A stretch of DNA of 64,000 nucleotides, taken from an uncultured Prochlorococcus sp. (GTDB taxonomy: Bacteria > Cyanobacteriota > Cyanobacteriia > PCC-6307 > Cyanobiaceae). Below the pieces are notes generated by a model. The model saw nothing but the letters and a program-made list of their open reading frames with translations, searched no databases and was not told where the DNA came from. Made by a program: the position numbers and the translations under genes. Shown here one piece after another: positions 57,013 to 64,000 of the stretch (position 1 is its first letter; every line of letters begins with the position of its first letter). The stretch lies in the NCBI RefSeq assembly GCF_902536725.1, contig NZ_CACAYO010000001.1, forward strand, positions 87,794 through 151,793, given 5' to 3'.

Positions 57013-57123
57013 ATGAAATTTTTTTATGAAAAGTTTTGGGTTCCAGTTTTTGGTCATATTTTATCTAAATTTGTTTTTTTAATAGAAGGTAAAAAGCAGG
57101 ACTCTAAAAATAAAAAAAAATAG
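57013..57123 (+). CDS. Possible 36-residue peptide with basic tail
   Basis: ATG five bases after the stop of the preceding 57-residue ORF; 36 codons, aromatic and hydrophobic first half (MKFFYEKFWVPVFGHIL) and Lys-rich end. The close spacing is the only contextual support. Function unknown. Confidence 0.35.
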   Translation: MKFFYEKFWVPVFGHILSKFVFLIEGKKQDSKNKKK

Positions 57124-57264
57124 ATTAATTACTTTTTGCTTCATTAAGTATTTTTAAATACATAATCAACATTAATATATTTTGATAACAACAAAAGTAT
57201 TGCTTTAATTTTACGAATATATGCATGGTTGAGATATAACTTAGTTGCTTTTTGGCAAATAAAA

Positions 57265-57444
57265 ATGAACAAAAATAATATGTTGAAGCCATATACAGTA
57301 CATTACCGTGATTTTCAAAATATAAGATTAGAAAATTGTTTTTATGCTTTTGACGCTTACGAAGCTAGAACACTCGCAATGGAATTTAATAAGTATATAA
57401 ATGAACATCCAAACAGTATTGACCTAATAAGATGCGAAAAATGA
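57265..57444 (+). CDS. Small conserved-looking hypothetical protein
   Basis: 59 residues from ATG 57265 (an in-frame TTG at 57229 and ATG at 57280 are alternatives). The core KPYTVHYRDFQNIRLENCFYA-like strand pattern and the helix AYEARTLAMEFNKYI suggest a small alpha/beta protein. This kind of AYEA(R)xxA helix occurs in small cyanobacterial proteins of unknown role. Convergent with urtE, 32 bases away; a 16-base AT palindrome lies between. Confidence 0.6.
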   Translation: MNKNNMLKPYTVHYRDFQNIRLENCFYAFDAYEARTLAMEFNKYINEHPNSIDLIRCEK

Positions 57445-57476
57445 ATAAAAGCTTTTATTAATCTAGGATAATTTAT

Positions 57477-58187
57477 TTAAACACTTAAGAACTTATCTAT
57501 AACTGCTTGACTCAACTCACTAGTATTTCCGCTAGCAACAATACCTCCTCGTTGCATCGCATAATATCTATTGGCTTGTCTTACAAAATGTAAGTGTTGT
57601 TCTACTAATAAAACACCAATACCAGTATCTTTAATTATCTGATTGATTGCATTTTCTATGTCTAAAACTATATTTGGTTGAATACCTTCTGTTGGTTCAT
57701 CAAGTAATAGTAGTTTAGGTTTGCCCAGCAATGCTCTTGCAATAGCTAGTTGCTGTTGTTGTCCTCCACTTAGATCTCCTCCTTTCCTTTGTAGAAAATC
57801 TTTTAGGATTGGGAAGAGATCATAAATAAATGGATCTATTTTCTTGTTCTTAGATAATCCACCTGGGAGCGACTCCATTCCTAACATAAGATTCTCTTCT
57901 ACTGATAGGTATGGAATAATTTCTCTCCCTTGAGGAACGTAAGCCATTCCTTTCCTAGCCCTCTGATGAGGTGCTTTTCTATTGATATTTTCGCCAATCA
58001 AATAAATATCGCCTTTTTTTTGTCTTAACAAACCAATAAGTGATTTCAATAAAGTTGTTTTGCCAACTCCATTTCTTCCAATCAAACAAACCATTTCTCC
58101 TGATTGAACATTTAAATCTACATCTCTGAGAATATGACTTTCGCCATAATATGTATTTAATGATTTGATTTCCAGTAAGTTTTTCAT
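57477..58187 (-). CDS. urtE: Urea ABC transporter ATP-binding subunit UrtE
   Basis: LivF-type ATPase of the high-affinity urea importer. 236 residues: Walker A GRNGVGKTT, signature LSGGQQQQLAIARAL, Walker B LLLLDEPTEGIQP, and the H-loop LVEQH. Ends the urtABCDE cluster; two bases after urtD. ATG start. Confidence 0.95.
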   Translation of the reverse strand: MKNLLEIKSLNTYYGESHILRDVDLNVQSGEMVCLIGRNGVGKTTLLKSLIGLLRQKKGDIYLIGENINRKAPHQRARKGMAYVPQGREIIPYLSVEENLMLGMESLPGGLSKNKKIDPFIYDLFPILKDFLQRKGGDLSGGQQQQLAIARALLGKPKLLLLDEPTEGIQPNIVLDIENAINQIIKDTGIGVLLVEQHLHFVRQANRYYAMQRGGIVASGNTSELSQAVIDKFLSV

Positions 58188-58189
58188 AA

Positions 58190-58939
58190 CTAATCCTCAG
58201 GCCGTCCTAGATAAACATCAATAACTTTTTGGTCCTTTTGTATAGTTTCCATTGTCCCCTCGCATAATACTGTGCCTTGATTTAATACTGAAACATTACT
58301 ATCAAGTCTTCTTATAAATTCCATATCGTGATCTATTACCACTACAGTATTTTCTCCTGATAATGATTTTAGTAAATCAGCTGTAAGATCAGTTTCTTCA
58401 TCAGTTAAACCGGCAACAGGTTCATCGACTAACATTAAATCTGGCTTCTGTCCTACCAACATAGCTATCTCGAGCCATTGTTTTTGGCCATGCGATAAAG
58501 AGCCAGCTTTAGAATCAACTTTTTGAACTAAATTGACAATCTTCATAAGACGTTCAATCTCATTAAGCTGCTCATCCTTAATATTTTTATTTATAAGGTT
58601 TAAGGGACTTTTAGGAGTTGATACTGATATTTCAAGATTTTCCTTAACTGTTAGATTTTCAAAGATTCTTGGACTTTGGAACTTTCTTCCCACTCCAAGT
58701 CGAGCAATCTTATGCTCCTTTCTACCTACTAATGATTTTCCTTTGAAAATTACTTCACCTTTTGTTGGCTTAACCTTTCCAGTTATTACATCAAGAAATG
58801 TTGTTTTACCTGCCCCGTTGGGTCCTATTACAGCTCTTAATTCTCCTTGCTTTAAATTTAGATTAAGCTTGTTGAGAGCTAAAAAACCCTCGAAACTAAC
58901 AGTAATATCTATTAAATTTAGAAGATTTTTGTTATTCAT
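58190..58939 (-). CDS. urtD: Urea ABC transporter ATP-binding subunit UrtD
   Basis: LivG-type ATPase, 249 residues. Walker A GPNGAGKTT, signature LSHGQKQWLEIAML (His replaces the second Gly of LSGGQ, as is typical for UrtD), Walker B MLVDEPVAGLTD and H-loop VIDHD. ATG start overlapping the end of urtC by 8 bases. Confidence 0.95.
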   Translation of the reverse strand: MNNKNLLNLIDITVSFEGFLALNKLNLNLKQGELRAVIGPNGAGKTTFLDVITGKVKPTKGEVIFKGKSLVGRKEHKIARLGVGRKFQSPRIFENLTVKENLEISVSTPKSPLNLINKNIKDEQLNEIERLMKIVNLVQKVDSKAGSLSHGQKQWLEIAMLVGQKPDLMLVDEPVAGLTDEETDLTADLLKSLSGENTVVVIDHDMEFIRRLDSNVSVLNQGTVLCEGTMETIQKDQKVIDVYLGRPED

Positions 58940-60062
58940 TATTCTCCTCTTTATTGTTAACTTCTAAGCTTGGATAGGTTTCAATCTTCCTTTTCAAACC
59001 AAATCTTTGAAGAAGATTCCTAGGACCATCTCCTTGAATCCATCCTAAAACTCCTTCAGGCAGAGCTGTTACAACTAAGATAAATAACCCTCCTTGGATA
59101 AACATCCAGCTTGCAGGTAAAGCTTCACTTACTAGACTTTTTGCGTAGTTGATGAATACTGCTCCTAGTATTGCTCCCAATAAAGTTCCCCTACCTCCCA
59201 CAGCAACCCATATAACCATTTCTATAGAAAAGGGAACTGTCATGAATTGGGGTGATACTATTCCAGACTGAACAGTATATAATGCTCCCGAAATCCCAGC
59301 GAGACCTCCAGCAATAGAAAATACTATCGTCTTGAATATAACTGGGTTATATCCTGTAAATCTAACTCTTGGTTCATCATCTCGTATTCCTATAAGAATA
59401 TTTCCAAATCTTCCTCTAACTACCCATTTTGCAAAAAACCATGAGGCTATTACTAGTATGGCCGTTATCCAAAAGAATATTCTTTGCATGGACTCAGAAC
59501 CTACCATCTGACCAAATAGTTGTGTTACATCTGTTTTTAATCCATTTGTTCCATTTATAAGTTTTTGTTGTCCATTAAAAAAGTTAAAGAATACAAGAAG
59601 AGAAGCTTGAGTAAGTATAGAAAAATAAACTCCTTTGATTCGATTCCTGAAAACAAGAAATCCAATTAAACCCGCAACCAATGCTGGAATTATCCAGATA
59701 GCGAAGAAGGTAAAAATTGGCGATTTAAACGGTTCCCAGAAAAAAGGCAATTTTTCAACACCATATAAAGCAAAAAATTCAGGAATATTATTTGGGAATT
59801 CAGAAGAGCTGGTTATTTGCAAAAACATTGCTGCGCAATATCCACCTAATGCAAAAAATATTCCTTGTCCAAGACTAAGTAAACCTGTATATCCCCAGAT
59901 AAGATCTACACCAAGAGCGACTATGGACAAAGATAAGTATCTACCAAGAAGATTTAATCTAAATACAGGCAGTAAGGTTGGTGCTGCAATAATTAGAGCT
60001 ATTAATATTATCCAGAATGATAATTTTATTCTTTTATCAAATTTAAACTTACTTAGAGACAT
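58932..60062 (-). CDS. urtC: Urea ABC transporter permease UrtC
   Basis: LivM-type permease, 376 residues, about ten membrane helices, with the permease-loop segment GGRGTLLGAILGAVFINYAKS near the C terminus. Cytoplasmic basic C-terminal tail. Its ATG overlaps the urtB stop, and its end overlaps urtD by 8 bases. Confidence 0.95.
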   Translation of the reverse strand: MSLSKFKFDKRIKLSFWIILIALIIAAPTLLPVFRLNLLGRYLSLSIVALGVDLIWGYTGLLSLGQGIFFALGGYCAAMFLQITSSSEFPNNIPEFFALYGVEKLPFFWEPFKSPIFTFFAIWIIPALVAGLIGFLVFRNRIKGVYFSILTQASLLVFFNFFNGQQKLINGTNGLKTDVTQLFGQMVGSESMQRIFFWITAILVIASWFFAKWVVRGRFGNILIGIRDDEPRVRFTGYNPVIFKTIVFSIAGGLAGISGALYTVQSGIVSPQFMTVPFSIEMVIWVAVGGRGTLLGAILGAVFINYAKSLVSEALPASWMFIQGGLFILVVTALPEGVLGWIQGDGPRNLLQRFGLKRKIETYPSLEVNNKEENNE

Positions 60063-61216
60063 TAGTTTTCGACCATCCTGCCTTTTTGAGGAAATAAACC
60101 TGTGGGTTTAAATTGCAAGAATATAACTATTAATGCAAATATCATTACTCTTGCCATACTTGTTGTCGCAAAAAAGTTGATTGTGTTTGAAAGTGGTAAA
60201 GGCATATCTGGCCATATTGATAAGAGCCTTCCAGCTCCAATTAAATCCGTCATTATTCCTATTCCAAAGGAAGCAAGTACTGTACCTAATAAATTTCCTA
60301 CTCCTCCCAGCACTACAACCATAAAACAACCAACTATATAATTTCCGCCAACATTTGGTCCTACAGAACCTAATAGTGATACTGCTACTCCAGCAACTCC
60401 TGCTAAGCCAGATCCTATTCCGAAGGTGATTATATCTACTTTTTCGGTAGATATACCAAGGCAGTCACTCATTTGTCGGTTCTGAGTAACTGCTCTAATA
60501 CGCATCCCCCAGGCACTTTGGTTAAGAAATAACGTTATTGCTATTACAGAGATAAGTGTAATTACAATTATCATTAATCTTGTTTTAGGAAATGCAGTTC
60601 CTAAAATTTCTACTTGACCTCTCATCCATGAGGGAGCGGTTACATCAACATTACGAGCACTAGCTCTACTTAGTTTGCTTACAGTGGATGAAATGACACT
60701 ACCGGTGAGAACCCCAGTTAATGCTGCTAATATCCAAGAACTAAATTTAAAATATTTGAAATTTATTGATTCTTTTATTTTTAGAGAAAACGTGTTTGGT
60801 AAAAATAAACCAATTATAAGACTTATAACTAGACCGCTCCCATAAGCCAATGGTACACTTCTGACAAATTGTTGAAGAATTAAGCTTACGCCCCAAGTGG
60901 CGAGAAGAGTTTCTAGTGGACTTCCATAAAGCTTTCTTATTATAGTTTTTTCTAGGAGAATGCCTACCACTCCACTAACAATAAAAGCAAGGAAAATTGA
61001 AACTATTATGTACGAATTGTAGAAGGGTTTTAATATAGGTAATTTGAAAATTAATTGTGTAACGTATGTTGTGTAAGCCCCAAGCATCATAAGTTCTCCA
61101 TGGGCAAGATTAATAACACCCATAAGACCAAAAACAATTGCAAGACCTAATGCAGCAACAAGTAGTACAGATCCGATCGCAACACCATTAAAAAGACTGT
61201 CGAGAAGTAACTCCAA
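60062..61216 (-). CDS. urtB: Urea ABC transporter permease UrtB
   Basis: LivH-type permease, 384 residues, with the start LFNGVAIGSVLLVAALGLAI and the GVINLAHGELMMLGAY signature of the family; VVVLGGVGNLLGT marks the ATPase-contact loop. TTG start at 61216. Separated from urtA by 82 bases that contain a strong hairpin. Confidence 0.95.
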   Translation of the reverse strand: MELLLDSLFNGVAIGSVLLVAALGLAIVFGLMGVINLAHGELMMLGAYTTYVTQLIFKLPILKPFYNSYIIVSIFLAFIVSGVVGILLEKTIIRKLYGSPLETLLATWGVSLILQQFVRSVPLAYGSGLVISLIIGLFLPNTFSLKIKESINFKYFKFSSWILAALTGVLTGSVISSTVSKLSRASARNVDVTAPSWMRGQVEILGTAFPKTRLMIIVITLISVIAITLFLNQSAWGMRIRAVTQNRQMSDCLGISTEKVDIITFGIGSGLAGVAGVAVSLLGSVGPNVGGNYIVGCFMVVVLGGVGNLLGTVLASFGIGIMTDLIGAGRLLSIWPDMPLPLSNTINFFATTSMARVMIFALIVIFLQFKPTGLFPQKGRMVEN

Positions 61217-61243
61217 TTTGAAAAAGAAAATATTTGTTTATAT

Positions 61244-61277
61244 AAAATAAAAGGAGGTGTTAACCTCCTTTTATTTT
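61244..61277 (-). terminator. Hairpin terminator/attenuator between urtA and urtB
   Basis: A perfect 15-base stem (61244-61258 with 61263-61277), containing GGAGGT and ACCTCC and flanked by A- and T-rich arms, closes on a 4-base GTTA loop. It follows the urtA stop by 21 bases and, read in the gene direction, ends in a T-rich run. It would end most transcripts after urtA and let a fraction go on to urtBCDE. Confidence 0.85.
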
Positions 61278-61298
61278 GAAGCATAGGTTTTAATTAAA

Positions 61299-62576
61299 TT
61301 AAAGCTTATACTTTTCTCCTTTTGAAGGATCTGTCCAATCACATGCAAATCCTTTTGAGCTTGGATGCTTTTGGTTCCATGCTTGAGGAAGAACAACTCC
61401 TGTCTCTTCAAGAATTGTAAAGCCACCCTCTGCATTAATCTCTCCAATTCTTACTGTTTGAGATAAGTGATGGTTAGGCATAACTTCAACTGGACCTTGT
61501 GGGGCATCAAATTTTTGTCCAACTAGGGCTTCCCTTACTGCGTTGTCGTCGAAAGTTCCAGCATCTTCAACTGCTTGTTTCCATAAGTAAACCATGTTAT
61601 AAGCAGATTCTTGAGGATCAGCTACAACACGATCTGCTCCCCATCTTTTCTTGAAACTTTTTGCAAATTTCTTAGATGCAGGAGTATCAATTGACATCAT
61701 GTAGTTCCAAGCGCCGTAGTGACCTTCAAGGAACTCAGGACCAATTGTACTAATCTCTTCTTCAGCAATTGAATAGTTCATTACGTAGTAGCCACTTGAA
61801 GGTGTGATACCAGCGTCTTGAATCTGTTTGAAGAATGCAACGTTTTGGTCACCATTAAGTGTATTAATGATTATTCCACCTTCAGGAAGCGCCTTTTTGA
61901 TTTTTGAGATAATTGGGGCAACTTCAGTATTTCCTAATGGAAGGTAATCTTCGCCAACAACTTTACCTCCTAACTGTTTTACCTGAGCTTTTGTAATTGT
62001 GTTTGAAGTTCTTGGGAAAACATAATCAGAACCTACAAGGAAGAAATCTCCACCAGCTGCAGGAGAACGCTTATACATGAAATCTGTAGCAGGTTCCGAT
62101 TGTTGGTTTGGTGTGGCTCCTGTGTAGAAAATGTTGTTAGAACATTCTTGAGCTTCATATTGAATTGGGTAGTAGAGGAATGCATCTTTTGATTCGTAGA
62201 CAGGTAACATTGCCTTTCTACTTGCAGATGTCCATCCACCAAATACGACAGGAACTCCGTCTTGGTCTATAAGTTTCTTTGATTTTTCAGCAAAAGTAGG
62301 CCAGTCAGATGCACCATCTTCAACTATGTATTCTATTTTGTAGCTTTTGCCGCCAACTTTAACACCACCAGCAGCATTTATCTCTTCAATAGCCATTTTT
62401 TCTGTATCAACAAGAGTTGATTCAGAGATAGCCATTGTTCCGGATAAGGAATGCAAAATACCAACGGTTACTGTGTCATCGAAACTTCCGGAGGTTCCGC
62501 CTCCTCCACACGAAGTTGCTGTGACCGCAAGTGAGGCAGTAGCTAAACCTGCCAAAATACGCCTTGAAATTCTCAT
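61299..62576 (-). CDS. urtA: Urea ABC transporter substrate-binding protein UrtA
   Basis: Periplasmic urea-binding lipoprotein, 425 residues. N-terminal signal MRISRRILAG with a lipobox ending TSC (Cys23) followed by GGGGTSG. The mature domain is the Leu/Ile/Val-binding type with TVGILHSLSGTMAISE and GGWTSASRKAMLPVYE. Preceded by an NtcA-type promoter and followed by a hairpin. Confidence 0.96.
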   Translation of the reverse strand: MRISRRILAGLATASLAVTATSCGGGGTSGSFDDTVTVGILHSLSGTMAISESTLVDTEKMAIEEINAAGGVKVGGKSYKIEYIVEDGASDWPTFAEKSKKLIDQDGVPVVFGGWTSASRKAMLPVYESKDAFLYYPIQYEAQECSNNIFYTGATPNQQSEPATDFMYKRSPAAGGDFFLVGSDYVFPRTSNTITKAQVKQLGGKVVGEDYLPLGNTEVAPIISKIKKALPEGGIIINTLNGDQNVAFFKQIQDAGITPSSGYYVMNYSIAEEEISTIGPEFLEGHYGAWNYMMSIDTPASKKFAKSFKKRWGADRVVADPQESAYNMVYLWKQAVEDAGTFDDNAVREALVGQKFDAPQGPVEVMPNHHLSQTVRIGEINAEGGFTILEETGVVLPQAWNQKHPSSKGFACDWTDPSKGEKYKL

Positions 62577-62624
62577 GAATTAGGATAAATTAGGTAATTG
62601 ACCCTCATTAGGGGGATAAAATAA

Positions 62625-62666
62625 AAGTTATTAACGAGTGAGGATTCGTTTTGTATCAGTCGTAAC
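62625..62666 (-). promoter_or_regulatory. NtcA-activated promoter of urtA
   Basis: On the minus strand GTT-N8-TAC (GTTACGACTGATAC, 62666-62653) is one base from the NtcA consensus GTA-N8-TAC. Exactly 22 bases downstream lies TAACTT (62630-62625), which fits the TA-N3-T -10 box. This spacing is the canonical class II arrangement. It predicts strong transcription of urtA under nitrogen limitation. Confidence 0.75.
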
Positions 62667-62703
62667 TTTTTGTTGAATCCAATATATTAGTAATGAATAT
62701 TTT

Positions 62704-63315
62704 CTAATTTCGATTGTTGGGTATATGTGATTCTAAAAATTGAGTTATTTCTTCAACTCCTATGCCGATACTAAGGTTGGTAAAAAACCAAGGTTTCCCT
62801 TTTCGCATAAATTCAGTATCACTTTTCATAATATTTAAATCTGCACCAACTTTATCTGCTAAGTCAATTTTGTTTATTAATAATAAATCTGACCTTGTTA
62901 TCCCTGGCCCCCCTTTTCTAGGAATTTTGTCTCCGGCAGATACATCAATTACATAAATTGATAAATCTACAAGTTCTGGACTAAAACTAGATGCTAAATT
63001 GTCACCTCCACTTTCTACAAAAACAAAATCTAAAGGTTTATATTTATTTTCTAAATCTAAAACTGCATTTTTATTTAATGAACAATCCTCTCTTATCGCG
63101 GTATGAGGACAACCTCCTGTTTCTACGCCAATAATCCTTCCTTCCTCTAAAACCTTTTTATTTATAAGAAAGTTGGCATCTTCTTTGGTGTAGATATCAT
63201 TAGTGACAATTGCTATCTCATAATTTTTTTTCAGGCTTAGGCATAGAGTCTCTACTAATGCAGTTTTTCCTGAACCTACAGGCCCAGCAACACCTACTCT
63301 CAATTTGCTGCTCAT
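62704..63315 (-). CDS. ureG: Urease accessory GTPase UreG
   Basis: GTPase that delivers nickel to urease with UreF and UreH/D. 203 residues with P-loop GPVGSGKT at 11-18, the nickel-binding CPH at 69-71 in [13 protein letters not shown], and ESGGDNL and NKIDLA for guanine recognition. No His-rich N terminus. It starts 3 bases after the ureF stop. Its end lies 37 bases before the NtcA box of urtA. Confidence 0.96.
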   Translation of the reverse strand: MSSKLRVGVAGPVGSGKTALVETLCLSLKKNYEIAIVTNDIYTKEDANFLINKKVLEEGRIIGVETGGCPHTAIREDCSLNKNAVLDLENKYKPLDFVFVESGGDNLASSFSPELVDLSIYVIDVSAGDKIPRKGGPGITRSDLLLINKIDLADKVGADLNIMKSDTEFMRKGKPWFFTNLSIGIGVEEITQFLESHIPNNRN

Positions 63316-63318
63316 AAA

Positions 63319-64000
63319 TTAATTTCTAAAAAGTTTTGTATAAAGGTCATTATGATTTTGTTGAGCCATAGCTAAACCTACATTGCCAAAATAGATGTCA
63401 TCAATTTCTTTGTCCATAATTTCTTTAGAAACTTTTGAAATTATTGCTAATATGTCTCTCTGAATTAATTGTGCTTTTGTTGACCCAATAGGAATAATTC
63501 TTAATGCAGCACTAAGTTGGTTCGCACTCCACGCATAGAAAAAATTCTCAACCATTTCTAACTTGGTAATTTCAAAACAATAGCAAGCCCAACTCCACGC
63601 TAATGGCCAGGAGCTTTTTTTATTATTTTCATGTAGATATTCAAATCCAAATTCTTTTGTTAAATCAAAGAGAGATTTTGCCATTTGAATTTGTTGTTCT
63701 CTCATTTCGAGGGAGTCCTTTGATGAGAGGACCCATTTATCCAAACTCATTAGCTTTTGCAAATTACCTTTTAAATTTTTGCGATCATTTATCGCATCGA
63801 AAATATCAAAAAAATCTAGTAAAAGTCTTGCATCTAGTCTTATCTGACCAATTTCTAGTTCACTTATGATTAATTCTTTTAACGAATTTGAATCTTTTAA
63901 ATTTTTATTATGAAGAAAACTCTCCATCCCCTCCGAATAACAAAATCCTCCAACGGGTAAGTTAGGACTTATTAATAAATATTTTAATAAGTGACTTTTA
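63319..64000 (-). CDS. ureF: Urease accessory protein UreF, 5' end outside the window
   Basis: Urease maturation chaperone. The ATG at 63927 is internal: the frame continues to the right edge and encodes the conserved UreF start LLISPNLPVGGFCYSEG before it, so the true start is beyond 64000. The visible part is about 226 residues, close to the full family length (about 230). Helical throughout, with the SKQxxxAEQ-like helical core. Upstream urease genes presumably lie beyond the edge. Confidence 0.95.
   Translation of the reverse strand, partial: KSHLLKYLLISPNLPVGGFCYSEGMESFLHNKNLKDSNSLKELIISELEIGQIRLDARLLLDFFDIFDAINDRKNLKGNLQKLMSLDKWVLSSKDSLEMREQQIQMAKSLFDLTKEFGFEYLHENNKKSSWPLAWSWACYCFEITKLEMVENFFYAWSANQLSAALRIIPIGSTKAQLIQRDILAIISKVSKEIMDKEIDDIYFGNVGLAMAQQNHNDLYTKLFRN

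Noticed and set aside
57444..57459. AATAAAAGCTTTTATT palindrome as terminator of urtE and the 57265 gene
   Set aside because: It has no loop and a weak AT stem, so it does not meet the pattern of an intrinsic terminator; it may be chance.
63319..63927. UreF as a complete 202-residue protein starting at ATG 63927
   Set aside because: The frame is open to the right edge and the upstream codons encode the conserved UreF start (LPVGGFCYSEG), so the gene is truncated by the window.
1..64000. tRNA, rRNA, CRISPR array, insertion sequence or prophage
   Set aside because: I looked in the spacers on both strands and saw no cloverleaf, CCA-type ends, spaced repeats, transposase or phage genes. A tRNAscan and Rfam search would be decisive.

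Overview
The window reads as a stretch of chromosome from a high-light-adapted Prochlorococcus or a very close marine picocyanobacterium. The evidence is the strong AT bias, short spacers, frequent TTG and GTG starts, and plant-like pigment and Calvin-cycle genes (chlP, ccsA, glpX, hemA, ferredoxin sulfite reductase) beside a proteobacterial-type (class I) phosphoribulokinase. I see no rRNA, tRNA, insertion sequence, prophage or CRISPR array. The strain assignment is an inference.

Layout. 1-24 kb is core housekeeping: recG, a VanX-type dipeptidase, sir, glyS, chlP, a VanY-type peptidase, typA, an LptB-like ATPase, ccsA, then a carbon block (rpe, glpX, hemA, glgC, gnd, pgl), a CIA30-like protein and ilvD. 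24-32 kb holds a UPRT homologue with lost active-site motifs, a pentapeptide-repeat protein next to a CobW GTPase, a 54-aa zinc-finger protein, purS-purQ and two unrelated fructose-bisphosphate aldolases side by side. 30-44 kb is a long minus-strand run (Gfo/Idh oxidoreductase, accD, prk, leuB, lpxD, proB, yqeG, DUF3727, ruvX, several cyanobacterial unknowns, DUF3685, hisA). 44-48 kb has a CSP41-like protein, pgsA, a PPC-glutaredoxin fusion and nth.

48-53.4 kb looks like an iron-linked block: a FutC-like ATPase, ferritin, a CRP/FNR-type regulator with a near-consensus Fur box at its start, a tiny zinc-ribbon membrane protein, and a tight minus-strand operon of a Rieske mononuclear-iron oxygenase, a 33-aa membrane peptide and an orphan ABC ATPase. 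53.4-57.5 kb is loosely packed and made of small, unrecognised proteins. It includes a ribbon-helix-helix-like regulator whose gene is flanked by repeated AAGTGNTG half-sites. 57.5-64 kb is nitrogen acquisition: the urea transporter urtABCDE and urease accessory genes ureG and ureF (ureF runs off the right edge). urtA has a promoter with NtcA-activated geometry, and a strong hairpin separates urtA from urtBCDE.

The genes together cover carbon fixation and its oxidative branch, tetrapyrrole and chlorophyll side-chain synthesis, sulfur, purine and branched-chain amino acid synthesis, iron storage and uptake, and urea use. The most promising places for undescribed biology are the Rieske/33-aa/ABC operon beside the Fur-box cluster, the RHH-like locus with its repeats, the inactive-looking UPRT homologue and the PPC-glutaredoxin fusion.
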